A stretch of DNA of 64,000 nt from Rhizobiaceae bacterium (GTDB taxonomy: Bacteria > Pseudomonadota > Alphaproteobacteria > Rhizobiales > Rhizobiaceae): NCBI GenBank assembly GCA_017643495.1, contig JAEPNK010000001.1, forward strand, positions 167,623-231,622, given 5' to 3'. Made by a program: the position numbers and the translations under genes. Position 1 is the stretch's first letter; the number at the start of each line of letters is the position of its first letter. Positions 28,301 to 38,119 of the stretch are shown in pieces. A model generated the notes under the pieces. It ran no database searches. It was given only the letters and a program-made list of their open reading frames with translations, and was not told where the DNA came from.

Positions 28301-29418
28301 GATCCTATCTTGTCTTTCAGAAAGCCGGCAACTTCTGCCGCCTGGACATCATTGGCAATATAGGCTTGCCCCACACCTTTTGTAAGGATGAAAGTAAGCC
28401 TTCCCCGCGAGACTTTCTTGTCTTGCTCAATGAACGACATCAAAGTCTCGACACTTGGCTGCTCTCCGGGAATATCCTGAATACGCGTCGGAAGCCCGAC
28501 TGCCTTGAGATGGGTTTCAACGCGCTGGACATCATCCATCGAACAAAGGTTGAGACGGTTTGAAAACTGGTGGGCAAGCATCATGCCGATCGCAACGCCC
28601 TCACCATGCACCAGCCTTTTCCCGTCATAGCTTGTAAACCCCTCAAGTGCATGACCGAAAGTATGACCAAGATTGAGCAGTGCCCGCTTGTTCTTTTCCG
28701 TCTCGTCGGCGGCTACAATTTCAGCCTTAGCCTGGCAACTTTGCGCTATGGCCGTTTCAAGCATGGGGCCAAAGGCAAATATCTCCTCATGCTTTTCACA
28801 CAACGCATCAAAGAAATCGGAATAGCCTATCAGGCCGTATTTCACCACTTCGGCATATCCTGCCCGAAATTCACGGGCCGGCAAACTCCTCAGGAAGTCC
28901 AGATCAATCAATACATGGGACGGTTGGTGAAAGGCTCCGACGAGATTCTTGCCACTGGCAGAATTGATTCCGGTCTTGCCTCCCACTGAAGAGTCAACTT
29001 GCGCAAGAAGGGATGTGGGAATTTGAACAAACCGCATGCCCCTGCGGACAACCGAGGCAGCAAAACCGGCAAGGTCACCCACAACACCGCCACCGAACGC
29101 GATAACGAGATCCTGTCTTTCAAGGCGGAACGACAAAAGCTCTTCAACCACCTGCTGAAAAACACTCCAGGATTTGGATGCTTCTCCCGGCGCAACTGCC
29201 AGTGTGCAATGCTCAATACCTGCCTTGTCCAGAACCGCCCGCAAGACATCACCATGCTGTGCATTGACATTTTCATCCGTAATGATGGCTGTCCGCCCGC
29301 CTTCAGACAACTCTCCGATTATGTGCGGCAGTCGCTCCAGAACACCATGCCCGATCTCAATCGGGTAAGAGCGTTCTCCAAGACCAACAGTCAAGGTGTG
29401 ATTGGCGTGTTCGTTCAC
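28297..29418 (-). CDS. aroB: 3-dehydroquinate synthase
   Basis: AroB converts DAHP to 3-dehydroquinate in the shikimate pathway. The 373-residue protein shows the NAD-binding and active-site core FGGGVVGDLAGFAASVVRRG, then IPTSLLAQVDSSVGGKTGIN, and the metal-binding His in GHTFGHALEG and LVHGEGVAIGM. It overlaps aroK upstream and the CNNM gene downstream by 4 bases each, so the three form a tight operon. Confidence 0.96.
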   Translation of the reverse strand: MNEHANHTLTVGLGERSYPIEIGHGVLERLPHIIGELSEGGRTAIITDENVNAQHGDVLRAVLDKAGIEHCTLAVAPGEASKSWSVFQQVVEELLSFRLERQDLVIAFGGGVVGDLAGFAASVVRRGMRFVQIPTSLLAQVDSSVGGKTGINSASGKNLVGAFHQPSHVLIDLDFLRSLPAREFRAGYAEVVKYGLIGYSDFFDALCEKHEEIFAFGPMLETAIAQSCQAKAEIVAADETEKNKRALLNLGHTFGHALEGFTSYDGKRLVHGEGVAIGMMLAHQFSNRLNLCSMDDVQRVETHLKAVGLPTRIQDIPGEQPSVETLMSFIEQDKKVSRGRLTFILTKGVGQAYIANDVQAAEVAGFLKDKIGS

Positions 29419-29990
29419 GATGGGGTTCCCAGATATTGATCAATCTTGTCCAGTACGAAATCACGCATCTCGGCCTTTGTTCCGCCGTGGGACATGACAT
29501 GCACATCCGCCAGCGCATAGACCGGATCACGCTTTTTCATGAGCTTGGCAATTATCTCGCGCGGATCGCCGGTCTTGAGCAGTGGGCGCTTGCCGGGTCT
29601 GCGACTGACCCGCTCCAGAATGATTTCCAGATCAGCATTGAGCCAGACCGATAATGCCTCGCGTTCAACAAGCTTGCGGGTATCTTCATGCATGAAGGCA
29701 CCACCGCCCAAGGCTAGCAGAAGCGGCCCATCAGAGAGCACACGGTCTATGACCCTTTGTTCGAGACGGCGAAACTCCTCTTCGCCGTATTGGGCAAATA
29801 TTTCGGATACGCTGCGGCCTGCGGCCTCCTCGATTTCCGCATCGGCATCGCGGAATTCGAAGCCCAGTCGGCGGGCCACCATCTTGCCGATTGCGGATTT
29901 TCCCGACCCCATCATGCCGAGAAAAACAATGTTGCGTCCGTTCAATGCGTTCCGGATACGTTGATCTCTGGCCGGTTTGCGTTGTGCCAT
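29415..29990 (-). CDS. aroK: Shikimate kinase
   Basis: Shikimate kinase phosphorylates shikimate at O-3. The P-loop GMMGSGKSAIG and the downstream FRDADAEIEEAAGRSVSEIF and LALGGGAF motifs are complete, followed by the lid region RVSRRPGKRPLL. The ATG at 29988-29990 gives 191 residues and an N-terminus (DQRIRNALNGRNIVFLG) that lines up with rhizobial AroK; the frame also has an ATG at 30045-30047 (210 residues). Neither has a strong ribosome binding site. It heads the aroK-aroB-CNNM operon. Confidence 0.93.
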   Translation of the reverse strand: MAQRKPARDQRIRNALNGRNIVFLGMMGSGKSAIGKMVARRLGFEFRDADAEIEEAAGRSVSEIFAQYGEEEFRRLEQRVIDRVLSDGPLLLALGGGAFMHEDTRKLVEREALSVWLNADLEIILERVSRRPGKRPLLKTGDPREIIAKLMKKRDPVYALADVHVMSHGGTKAEMRDFVLDKIDQYLGTPS

Positions 29991-30200
29991 TTGGGGTTGC
30001 CTGATGGGTAATCCTGTCTCATGCGGTATTCCGCCTTTCGATACCATTACAGTAACAAGGTCAAGGGCGGAAACGCTTCACGCAGGTAAAGGTGTTGCCA
30101 TTTTTATCTGTCTTGCGCATATAGTATGTATAGGGGCTGATAACGTTCGGGTGAGCGCGACTGGCGGCGTGCCTGGACAAAAGTGCAATGAGAAATCCGC

Positions 30201-30344
30201 ATGCCAAGCTTGTTCCGGTTACTGTTTACGCTCGCCATTCTGGCAGGCATTGTCTATGGGGCAGCATTTGCCCTGACCATTTTTGTTGAACCGAAGCAGC
30301 GTGAGATGACCGTAAAGATACCGGCCAAGCGGCTTCCCCAATAG
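30201..30344 (+). CDS. Small single-pass membrane protein upstream of xerD
   Basis: This is a 47-residue frame beginning [20 protein letters not shown], with one membrane helix at about residues 5-28 and a basic tail ([18 protein letters not shown]). From memory, very similar short proteins precede xerD in other rhizobia, sometimes mislabelled as histidine kinases; the EP(K/Q)xREMTV segment is their common part. It ends 10 bases before xerD, so the two are probably co-transcribed. Function unknown. Confidence 0.72.
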   Translation: MPSLFRLLFTLAILAGIVYGAAFALTIFVEPKQREMTVKIPAKRLPQ

Positions 30345-30354
30345 GTTTGTTGCC

Positions 30355-31302
30355 TTGCGTGAAGGACATCTTCTCGAAGCATTCCTGGAAATGATGAGCG
30401 CAGAACGTGGCGCCGCGAAGAACACGCTTTCCTCCTACCAGCGCGATATTACAGGTTACGCAGAGCATCTCGCCGATACAGGCAATACCTTTCTTGGATC
30501 CGGAACATCCGATGTCAGGAACTATCTAGCCTCGATGAGCCGGGAAGGACTTTCTGCCTCGACCCAGGCGCGCAGGCTCTCTGCCATACGGCAATTTCAC
30601 AGTTTTCTGTTTTCCGAAGGCATGCGTTCTGATGACCCTTGTGGAACGATTGACAGCCCGAAACTGGGTCGGACGCTCCCAAAAACAATGAGCATTGCTG
30701 ATGTCGACCAACTGATTGCAAGGGCTCAACTCGAAAGCAGCCAGCCAAAACTGTCGGCAGCCAAACGTGTCAAAACTGCAAGAATGCATGTCCTGATTGA
30801 AATGCTTTATGCCACAGGCCTGCGGGTAAGCGAATTGGTTGGGCTGCCCGCCACGACTGCCAATGTTGCGGGGCGCTTCATGACGGTCATCGGCAAGGGA
30901 AACAAGGAACGGATTGTGCCGCTTTCCGGTCGAAGCAGGGAAGCGATGGCAAACTATCTCGAAGCCATGAAACAGGCACGCAAACCTGTAAGCGGCAGGT
31001 TCTTGTTCCCTGCAGGATCGGGATCGGGCCATTATACACGCCAGGCTTTCGCCCGTGACCTCAAGACACTTGCAGACCGGGCAGGCCTGTTGCCAGACCT
31101 GATTTCCCCGCACGTGCTGCGCCATGCATTTGCAAGTCACCTCTTGCAGAATGGGGCGGACCTTCGCTCGGTACAACAATTGCTGGGGCATTCGGACATT
31201 TCCACCACCCAGATTTATACCCATGTTCTCGAAGAACGCCTGCGACAACTGGTTGAAGACCACCATCCACTGAACCAGTCCTCTGATACCGAACCTGATT
31301 GA
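30355..31302 (+). CDS. xerD: Site-specific tyrosine recombinase XerD
   Basis: XerD with XerC resolves chromosome dimers at dif. The 315-residue protein has the N-terminal SAM-like core-binding domain ([23 protein letters not shown]) and the catalytic domain with Arg in [10 protein letters not shown], Lys in [23 protein letters not shown] and [14 protein letters not shown] with the nucleophilic Tyr. The start is a TTG at 30355, with AGG 9 bases upstream. Nothing suggests a mobile element: neighbours and family point to the housekeeping recombinase. Confidence 0.94.
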   Translation: MREGHLLEAFLEMMSAERGAAKNTLSSYQRDITGYAEHLADTGNTFLGSGTSDVRNYLASMSREGLSASTQARRLSAIRQFHSFLFSEGMRSDDPCGTIDSPKLGRTLPKTMSIADVDQLIARAQLESSQPKLSAAKRVKTARMHVLIEMLYATGLRVSELVGLPATTANVAGRFMTVIGKGNKERIVPLSGRSREAMANYLEAMKQARKPVSGRFLFPAGSGSGHYTRQAFARDLKTLADRAGLLPDLISPHVLRHAFASHLLQNGADLRSVQQLLGHSDISTTQIYTHVLEERLRQLVEDHHPLNQSSDTEPD

Positions 31303-31364
31303 CCCGTCCGGCGCTTGCTAAATTCACATGAGACGAATATGCCTTTGGCTCAAGTTGTCTCAAC

Positions 31365-32237
31365 GTGAACTTGCAAATGCACACAAAAGCATTGAAAACC
31401 CTTATTCGGATTGCTGACGTCGGAAGTTTTGCCACTGCAGCGAACCAACTTGGAATAACGTTGCCAGCGCTTTCAATGCAGATGAAAACACTCGAACAGG
31501 ATCTCGGCACATCCCTGTTCGACCGGTCCTTCCGCCCGCCAAAACTCACACCGGTCGGACGCAGGATTGCCAGACAGGCTGCGGCAGTCATCGCTGCAGA
31601 AAATACCCTTTACGAGATTGCCAATCCGCAAGAAGCCCTGTCCGGAACGTATCGTCTCGGATTCGTTGCAACCGCCAGTGTTCGTCTATTGCCGTTATTC
31701 CTCGAAAACGCTTCCACACTCGCACCAAATGTTCATTTCGAGTTCGAGACAGGGCTTTCGGAAACACTGGAGGACAAGCTGCTGTCAGGGCAACTGGAAG
31801 CGGCAATCGTAACGGCAACAGGAGACCCCACGCCGGGCATCAACCATGCCGTCCTCAGACGTGAGGAACTGGTCTATGCCATTCCCTCAGGTTACGCAGA
31901 GATGCCGCTGGGAGATCTGGTAAAAAAACTGCCGTTCCTGCAGTTCAACCCCGGCTCCGGAATTGGCAAACTGATCGCCAGTCATATTTCCCGGCAAGGC
32001 AGCCAGCGCAAGCACACCATTCATCTGGACAGCGTTGAAGCAATCATGGAATGCGTCAACCAGGGTCTTGGATTTACAATGCTTGCCCAGCCCGATATCG
32101 AGCGATATTCAAAAAACAGGCTGCATATCCTCAAGCCCGGTACCAAAGGCATTTTCCGGCAGTTGGTTCTTGCAACGTCAGAAAGAGGTGTCGCCAAGGC
32201 TGCAAGACAGAAACTCTGCGAACTCTTCAAGGGTTAG
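31365..32237 (+). CDS. LysR family transcriptional regulator
   Basis: The 290-residue protein has the N-terminal winged helix-turn-helix (about residues 5-64: IADVGSFATAANQLGITLPALSMQMKTLEQDLGTSLFDR) and the LysR effector-binding domain. The start is a GTG (31365); an in-frame ATG four codons later is equally possible. Target and effector are unknown. It lies between xerD and bolA (convergent with bolA), with no divergent metabolic gene to suggest a regulon. Confidence 0.9.
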   Translation: MNLQMHTKALKTLIRIADVGSFATAANQLGITLPALSMQMKTLEQDLGTSLFDRSFRPPKLTPVGRRIARQAAAVIAAENTLYEIANPQEALSGTYRLGFVATASVRLLPLFLENASTLAPNVHFEFETGLSETLEDKLLSGQLEAAIVTATGDPTPGINHAVLRREELVYAIPSGYAEMPLGDLVKKLPFLQFNPGSGIGKLIASHISRQGSQRKHTIHLDSVEAIMECVNQGLGFTMLAQPDIERYSKNRLHILKPGTKGIFRQLVLATSERGVAKAARQKLCELFKG

Positions 32238-32297
32238 GCCGCCATTCCTGTATAAACAGCTCCCAAGCACGATGCATTGTTGTCAGGTGTATTAAAA

Positions 32298-32564
32298 CTA
32301 CTCTCCGGGCGCCTTGGCCTCTATGGCCAGCGCATGAAGCCCTTCATCCAGTTTCGGTTTTGCAACTGCATTGATCGCACGATGCCGGTCCAAACGTCCC
32401 ATACCGGCAAATGCCGCAGATACTATCCGAATGCGAAAATGGCTTTCTCCCGTACCGTTGTCTCCCGCATGACCGGCATGAAGATGGCTCTCATTGATGA
32501 CTTCAAGGCTTTCCGGTGAAAACTCTTTGCTCAGGTTTTCCTCTAGATAATCTGCTATGCTCAT
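32298..32564 (-). CDS. BolA family protein
   Basis: The 88-residue protein has the BolA/IbaG-type class II KH-like fold: FSPESLEVINESHLHAGH, then ESHFRIRIVSAAFAGMGRLDRHRAINAV, and the conserved HALAIEAKAP end. BolA proteins work with monothiol glutaredoxins and Fe-S clusters. A strong AAGGAGG 5 bases before the ATG at 32562-32564 fixes the start, although the frame is open further upstream. It is divergent from the J-domain gene. Confidence 0.93.
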   Translation of the reverse strand: MSIADYLEENLSKEFSPESLEVINESHLHAGHAGDNGTGESHFRIRIVSAAFAGMGRLDRHRAINAVAKPKLDEGLHALAIEAKAPGE

Positions 32565-32870
32565 GTCCGCCTCCTTGCCATGTGGTTCCGATGAAAACTG
32601 GTTCGTATTTGCCATCCGGCCACAATCGGTCAGAACCTGCGTTTCTGCGACCGGACCCGAATAATGTCAATCCTTGTTTGAACGGCAAAAATACCCATAA
32701 TGTGGTAGCCCGGTTTTGAATCGGGCATGACGGCCCGCGCTTGAGGTGATTGTCTTCACCCGTTGCGTTGGCAAGGCAGCACCCAATATTTGGGGCTCGC
32801 ATGCCATGCCAAAATAACAACAAACTGATCTGCTGTGCAGTCATGCTGCATTAACCGTTACCGAGTGACC
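32565..32870. other. Divergent intergenic region bolA / J-domain gene
   Basis: About 306 bases separate the two starts. A weak plus-strand promoter candidate (TTGTTT, 16 bases, CATAAT, near 32677-32704) and an imperfect hairpin (GCCCGG / TCGGGC, near 32708-32726) are visible. No coding sequence is supported. Confidence 0.4.
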
Positions 32871-33491
32871 ATGAACACGAAGTCAAAATATTTCGATTCC
32901 ATACGCATAAAGAAGGGCTCGAAGGCAAAGGCCGAAAAACCCGTCGATGACTCGTGCCAATGGAAGGACTGCCAGAAACCCGGCACACATAAGGCTCCGC
33001 TCGGACGTGACCGGGAGGGTCAGTATATCCGTCTGTGTATTGAGCATGTTCGCGAATACAACAAATCATACAATTACTTTTCCGGGCTGGGCGATGACGC
33101 GATCGCAAAGTTCCAGAAAGATGCCCTTACCGGCCATCGCCCCACGTGGACTATGGGTGTCAACAAGGCAAGCGGCAAACGTCCGCTTTCCGATGGTGAT
33201 CCGCGATCTGCAATTGCGGACCGGATCATCTCCCGTAGCATGCGCCGCACCGGGCAGGCCGGAAGCAAGGGAGGCGGGCCGGTTCGCAAACTCAAGGCGC
33301 TTGAAAAGAAAGCTTTCGACGACCTCAGCATGCCGCACAATTCTACTGCCGATGAGTTGAAAACCCGCTACAAGGCGTTGGTCAAACGCCATCATCCGGA
33401 CACGAATGGTGGCGACCGCAGCACCGAAGAACGGTTGCGGCAAATCATCCAGTCATACAAAATTCTGAAGCAGGGTGGATTCTGCTCTTGA
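32871..33491 (+). CDS. J-domain-containing protein (DnaJ-like)
   Basis: The 206-residue protein carries a C-terminal J domain (about residues 150-206) with the HPD signature in KRHHPDTNGG, so it should stimulate a DnaK-type ATPase. The N-terminal part has Cys29, Cys34, His40, Cys56 and His59, spaced like a zinc knuckle, followed by an aromatic EYNKSYNYF patch. There are no G/F-rich or client-binding DnaJ domains. I chose the ATG at 32871 because the residues before it are unlike homologues. It precedes cobS by 89 bases. Confidence 0.88.
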   Translation: MNTKSKYFDSIRIKKGSKAKAEKPVDDSCQWKDCQKPGTHKAPLGRDREGQYIRLCIEHVREYNKSYNYFSGLGDDAIAKFQKDALTGHRPTWTMGVNKASGKRPLSDGDPRSAIADRIISRSMRRTGQAGSKGGGPVRKLKALEKKAFDDLSMPHNSTADELKTRYKALVKRHHPDTNGGDRSTEERLRQIIQSYKILKQGGFCS

Positions 33492-33580
33492 AAAACCTTG
33501 ATTGACGGGCGACAACGCGACAAGCAAAAAACCTGCCTGCAGTCACTGCACCAAAATTACCGATCACCGGAGGTACGGGA

Positions 33581-34549
33581 ATGTCAAACGGTATGCCGGA
33601 CACGGAAGTGTCTGCCCGGGAAGTCTTCAATATTGATTGCGACTGGATGGTTCCAGCCTACCAGGAGCGTACGGAACATGTGCCGGAACTGGATCCGGAT
33701 TATCTGTTCGATGGTCCGACCACGCGTGCAATCCTTGCCGGATTCAAAAACAACCGCCGTGTAATGGTGTCAGGCTATCATGGCACCGGCAAGTCGACCC
33801 ATATCGAACAGGTTGCAGCACGGCTGAACTGGCCATGCGTACGGATCAATCTCGACAGCCATGTCAGCCGTCTTGACCTGATCGGCAAGGATGCGATTGT
33901 CGTGAAAGACGGCCTTCAGATCACGGAATTCCGTGACGGCATTCTTCCCTGGGCCTATCAGAACAACGTTGCACTCGTATTCGATGAATATGACGCAGGT
34001 CGCCCGGACGTGATGTTTGTCATTCAGCGGGTACTCGAATCATCCGGTCGCCTCACACTGCTTGATCAAAGCCGGGTGATCACACCGCATCCCGCATTCC
34101 GTCTTTTTGCAACAGCCAACACGGTAGGCCTAGGCGACACCACCGGACTGTATCACGGCGTCCAGCAGATCAACCAGGCCCAGATGGACCGTTGGTCCCT
34201 GATTACAACACTGAACTATCTGCCTCATGACAATGAGGTTGATATTGTTCTGGCCAAGGTCAAATCGTTTGACACGCCTGAGGGACGCGAAACCGTTTCA
34301 AAGATGGTTCGTGTTGCAGACATGACGCGTGCCTCATTCGTCAATGGAGACATCTCGACCGTCATGAGTCCGCGAACCGTGATCAACTGGGCGGAGAACG
34401 CGGAAATTTTTGGTGATTTGCCAACTTCATTCCGTCTTACTTTCCTGAACAAGTGTGACGAACTTGAGCGGGCCACGATCGGCGAATTCTATCAGCGCGC
34501 ATTCGGCGTTGAGATTTCCGAGACTGTGGAGAGTCTCGCGCTGGCATAA
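33581..34549 (+). CDS. cobS: Aerobic cobaltochelatase subunit CobS
   Basis: CobS is the AAA+ ATPase subunit of the CobNST complex that inserts cobalt into hydrogenobyrinic acid a,c-diamide in aerobic cobalamin synthesis. The 322-residue protein has Walker [10 protein letters not shown], Walker [11 protein letters not shown] and the sensor region [26 protein letters not shown] sits 7 bases before the ATG. cobT follows after 13 bases; the CobN subunit is not encoded in the window. Confidence 0.96.
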   Translation: MSNGMPDTEVSAREVFNIDCDWMVPAYQERTEHVPELDPDYLFDGPTTRAILAGFKNNRRVMVSGYHGTGKSTHIEQVAARLNWPCVRINLDSHVSRLDLIGKDAIVVKDGLQITEFRDGILPWAYQNNVALVFDEYDAGRPDVMFVIQRVLESSGRLTLLDQSRVITPHPAFRLFATANTVGLGDTTGLYHGVQQINQAQMDRWSLITTLNYLPHDNEVDIVLAKVKSFDTPEGRETVSKMVRVADMTRASFVNGDISTVMSPRTVINWAENAEIFGDLPTSFRLTFLNKCDELERATIGEFYQRAFGVEISETVESLALA

Positions 34550-34562
34550 GGTTGGCATTAAC

Positions 34563-36476
34563 ATGGCATCTTCGGGTGACAATTCAAAACGCAGCAATGC
34601 CAAGGCACCGGATCGCGAGCCGATCCGGCAAGCTCTGGCAAATTGTGTGCGTTCAATCGCCCAGAACAACGAACTGGAAATTTCCTTTTCCGGTGACCGG
34701 CCGACAATGGCGGGCAATCAGGTCCGCCTGCCTGACCTCGGCCGCAAACTGACAAGACAACAACTTGCGATTTCCCGGGGTGTTGGTGATGCCATGGCTT
34801 TGCGCATTGCCTGCCATGATGCTTCGCTCCACAATCGGAACGCACCCGAGGGGGATAATGCCCGGGCAATTTTTGACGCCGTGGAGCAGGCGCGCGTCGA
34901 AGCCATAGGCGCAAGCCGCATGGCAGGCGTTGCCGACAACCTTGCCCACATGCTTGAGGACAAATATTCGAAGCAGAACTATGCAGGTGTCGAGAACCGG
35001 AATGATGCGCCGCTCGAAGAAGCCGTTGCCATGGTGGTTCGCGAACGGCTGACCGGCAGAAAACCACCTGAAAGCATTAACGAGATTGTTGGCCTCTGGA
35101 GGGACTGGATCGAGGAAAAAGCCGGCGCAAAACTCGATGCCCTTGGTGACAATATTGAAGATCAGGGTGCATTTGCAGAAGCAATCAGGGATGTCCTGGT
35201 CGCCTTTGACATGGGTGATGAACTCGGCGAGCAGCAGCCGGAAGAAGACCAGGACCAGGAAACCGACCAGGATCCGGAGGATCAGGAACAGGAAGGTGAA
35301 CGGGACAACGAGGAATCCACCGGAGAAGACGACGGCGAAGCCGACGAAATGGAATCCGAGTCCGAAGAGGACGAGAAAACCGGTGAGATGGAAGCTACCC
35401 AGGCTGAAACCGGGGAGGACTTTGAAGAAGACGAACAGCAACAGGAAACGCCAGGTGACACAGAACGTCCCGATCTGCCGTTTTCCGACATGCCGCCGGA
35501 TTTCGACTACAAGATATTCACGTCAAAGTTTGATGAAGAAATTCGTGCCGAAGAACTTTGCGACGAAGCTGAACTGGAACGGTTACGGGCATTTCTCGAC
35601 AAACAGCTGGCCCATTTGCAGGGAGTTGTCGGAAGACTGGCCAACCGGCTGCAACGCAAGCTGATGGCTCAGCAGAATCGCGGCTGGGACTTCGATCTTG
35701 AAGAAGGTTATCTGGACACCGCGCGCCTGACACGCATCATCACCGATCCGATGACGCCGCTCTCCTTCAAAATGGAACGGGACACTGTTTTCCGCGATAC
35801 GGTTGTAACCCTCCTGCTTGACAATTCAGGGTCCATGCGAGGACGGCCAATCACTGTGGCAGCAACCTGTGCCGACATACTTGCGCGCACGCTTGAACGC
35901 TGTGGTGTAAAGGTGGAAATCCTCGGCTTTACAACCAAGGCCTGGAAAGGCGGACAGGCTCGTGAACAGTGGCTGAAACAGGAGAAGCCCCCTACCCCGG
36001 GCCGCCTCAATGACCTGCGCCATATCATTTACAAATCAGCAGATTCTCCCTGGCGCCGGGCCAGACCAAATCTTGGCCTGATGATGCGGGAAGGACTGTT
36101 GAAGGAGAACATCGACGGTGAAGCTCTGCTCTGGGCCCATGAGCGCCTCATGGGACGGCCGGAGCAACGCCGTATCCTGATGATGATTTCAGACGGCGCG
36201 CCGGTTGACGATTCGACACTTTCAGTCAATCCCGGCAACTATCTGGAACGCCACCTTCGGTATGTGATTGAAGACATTGAATCCCGCTCACCCGTTGAGC
36301 TTCTGGCTATCGGCATAGGCCATGACGTGACCAGATATTATTCGCGTGCAGTTACCATTGTTGACGCGGAGGAACTGGCCGGCGCCATTACAGAACAACT
36401 CGCTGATCTCTTCGAGGAAAACCCGGAAATTGCAGATCGCCCGCAACGCGTCAAACGCATGAAGGCATCGGGCTGA
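34563..36476 (+). CDS. cobT: Aerobic cobaltochelatase subunit CobT
   Basis: CobT pairs with CobS in a two-ring chaperone-like complex. The start at 34563 ([20 protein letters not shown]) gives 637 residues; the frame opens earlier inside cobS but family N-termini match this ATG. A strongly acidic, Glu/Asp/Gln-rich segment covers about residues 220-300. The C-terminal von Willebrand factor A domain has the metal-ion site [11 protein letters not shown] (DxSxS). The phytase-like gene begins 3 bases after the stop codon. Confidence 0.96.
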   Translation: MASSGDNSKRSNAKAPDREPIRQALANCVRSIAQNNELEISFSGDRPTMAGNQVRLPDLGRKLTRQQLAISRGVGDAMALRIACHDASLHNRNAPEGDNARAIFDAVEQARVEAIGASRMAGVADNLAHMLEDKYSKQNYAGVENRNDAPLEEAVAMVVRERLTGRKPPESINEIVGLWRDWIEEKAGAKLDALGDNIEDQGAFAEAIRDVLVAFDMGDELGEQQPEEDQDQETDQDPEDQEQEGERDNEESTGEDDGEADEMESESEEDEKTGEMEATQAETGEDFEEDEQQQETPGDTERPDLPFSDMPPDFDYKIFTSKFDEEIRAEELCDEAELERLRAFLDKQLAHLQGVVGRLANRLQRKLMAQQNRGWDFDLEEGYLDTARLTRIITDPMTPLSFKMERDTVFRDTVVTLLLDNSGSMRGRPITVAATCADILARTLERCGVKVEILGFTTKAWKGGQAREQWLKQEKPPTPGRLNDLRHIIYKSADSPWRRARPNLGLMMREGLLKENIDGEALLWAHERLMGRPEQRRILMMISDGAPVDDSTLSVNPGNYLERHLRYVIEDIESRSPVELLAIGIGHDVTRYYSRAVTIVDAEELAGAITEQLADLFEENPEIADRPQRVKRMKASG

Positions 36477-36479
36477 GAC

Positions 36480-37472
36480 ATGACTTTGTCCGGCAAGGCA
36501 TGGGCACTGGTTTCATCATTGCTTCTTTGGTCTTGCGTGGCTGTAATGGCCGAACCGGGAAAATCAATTACGGTAGAAGCCCGCAAAATTCCTGTATTTT
36601 TGCCTCAACATCCTGATCGCAAACACTTTGTTGAACTCGAGTTTCTCGGAGGGCTTGAACTCAGCTCCGAAGACAAGGGGTTTGGAGGTATTTCAGGATT
36701 TCGAATGCTGAATGACGATGCGTTTCTTGCGATCAGTGACAAGGGGAAATGGTTTAGCGGGAAAATCATCCGGGAAGGGTTTCAACCAACCGGGCTTGCA
36801 GACATCAGGACCGGCCGCATGCGAAGCACGGATGGGCAAAAGATGAAAGGCAAACGGGATGCGGATGCTGAGGGGCTGGAACGCGACGGGGATGACTTTC
36901 TGGTATCTTTCGAACGAAACAACCGCGCACTCAGGTTCGGCTTTTCCGGCAATCATCTGAAAGCAACCAGTGCCCAGGCGGTATTTCAGCTCAATGATGT
37001 TGGGCTGGAAAACAACAAGGGACCGGAGGGTATCGCACTGATACCCCGGGGAGCATACAAGGGCACAGTACTGGCTTTCCCCGAACACGCCTTCAACGAA
37101 CGCGGTGACTTGCGTGTTTTCATGTTTTCCAATGGCACCCGTCGCGAATTTTCACTGGTGGCATCCAGCGGCTTCAGCCTGACAGATGCCACATTCATGC
37201 CGAATGGAGATCTTCTGGTCCTGGAACGTCGGTATTCATTTTTCGGAGGGCCAGGCATGCGTATCCGGAAATTTGACCTGGAAGAGATACAACCCGGAGC
37301 GGTGCTAGCAGGCTCAATAATGCTCACGGCAAATACGGATTATGAAATTGACAATATGGAGGGGATTTCCGCAACACCACTACCGGATGGCAGCACACGC
37401 ATCACTGTCATTTCGGATGACAACTTTTCCAGTGACCAGAGAACCCTGCTCCTGGAATTTCGTTTGCCCTGA
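36480..37472 (+). CDS. Exported esterase-like/phytase-like beta-propeller protein
   Basis: The 330-residue protein has a signal peptide (cleavage near residue 23, VMA) and the phytase-like domain: FLGGLELSSEDKGFGGISGFRML at the start, AEGLERDGDDFLVSFER, NKGPEGIALIP and LEERRYS-like segments, ending FSSDQRTLLLEFRL. Members are annotated as esterase-like activity of phytase; the natural substrate is unproven. The gene follows cobT by 3 bases and probably rides on the cobST transcript, but no link to cobalamin is known. Confidence 0.85.
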   Translation: MTLSGKAWALVSSLLLWSCVAVMAEPGKSITVEARKIPVFLPQHPDRKHFVELEFLGGLELSSEDKGFGGISGFRMLNDDAFLAISDKGKWFSGKIIREGFQPTGLADIRTGRMRSTDGQKMKGKRDADAEGLERDGDDFLVSFERNNRALRFGFSGNHLKATSAQAVFQLNDVGLENNKGPEGIALIPRGAYKGTVLAFPEHAFNERGDLRVFMFSNGTRREFSLVASSGFSLTDATFMPNGDLLVLERRYSFFGGPGMRIRKFDLEEIQPGAVLAGSIMLTANTDYEIDNMEGISATPLPDGSTRITVISDDNFSSDQRTLLLEFRLP

Positions 37473-37512
37473 CCCGGGGAAAATCTGTCATCAACCCGGG
37501 TGGGAATCCGGC

Positions 37513-37543
37513 AAACACAAAAAGCGGGACTGCTGCCCCGCTT
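37513..37543 (-). terminator. Intrinsic terminator of rpmB
   Basis: On the minus strand AAGCGGG, an 8-base loop, CCCGCTT and then TTTGTGTTTG form a classic rho-independent terminator, 25 bases after the rpmB stop codon. It lies in the gap with the convergent phytase-like gene. Confidence 0.8.
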
Positions 37544-37567
37544 CAACAAACCCATCAAACAGATGGT

Positions 37568-37861
37568 TCAGGCTGCAGCTTCAGCCACTTTCTTGGCAAT
37601 CTGCTTCTTCAGCGTGACAGCCTTTGGAGAAAGATCAGCAACACTGGCCTTTGCAAGGAATGCATCAAGCCCGCCGCGATGCTCCACGGTACGCAATGCC
37701 TGTGCGCTGACCCGCAACCGGATGGTCTGGTTCAGTGCTTCACTCATCAGCGTAACATCAACAAGGTTTGGCAAAAACTTGCGGCGGGTCTTGTTGTTGG
37801 CGTGGCTGACATTATTGCCGCTCATTACGCCTTTGCCTGTCAATTCACAACGTCTGGACAT
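37568..37861 (-). CDS. rpmB: 50S ribosomal protein L28
   Basis: This 97-residue basic ribosomal protein has the family start [33 protein letters not shown] and the alphaproteobacterial C-terminal extension. It is single-gene, bounded downstream by its own terminator and divergent from the DUF3108 gene. Confidence 0.98.
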   Translation of the reverse strand: MSRRCELTGKGVMSGNNVSHANNKTRRKFLPNLVDVTLMSEALNQTIRLRVSAQALRTVEHRGGLDAFLAKASVADLSPKAVTLKKQIAKKVAEAAA

Positions 37862-38119
37862 CAGTCATAATCCTGGTCTGTACGAATTCCGGTTCTAGAG
37901 CGCCATGCCTCCGGCATGAAAAAGCAAACCGTCAAAACCGACCAAGCGGTAATAATTGTTGCTTTGCTCTAGGAAAGTCGCGTGTGTCATAGTGGCAGGA
38001 AGCCAAAACGTCAAGCAAAAGGTTGCCGGTTTACCCGTCCGGCATGCGGCAAAAAGCATTCAGCCACTGTTCATGGAAGCATGAATAGACTGCCAAAAGA
38101 TCGAACCAGGAGAATTTTC

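Noticed and set aside
30526-31266. 246-codon minus-strand frame opposite xerD
   Set aside because: It covers the catalytic core of xerD in antisense and has no ribosome binding site or known domain.
30355-31302. Tyrosine recombinase as sign of a mobile element
   Set aside because: Sequence and neighbours (accA, aroK, bolA) fit chromosomal XerD; no attachment repeats or phage genes are near.
34653-35441. 262-codon minus-strand frame rich in Phe, Val and Leu inside cobT
   Set aside because: It is the antisense reading of the Glu/Asp-rich cobT segment; the apparent membrane protein is an artefact of that composition.
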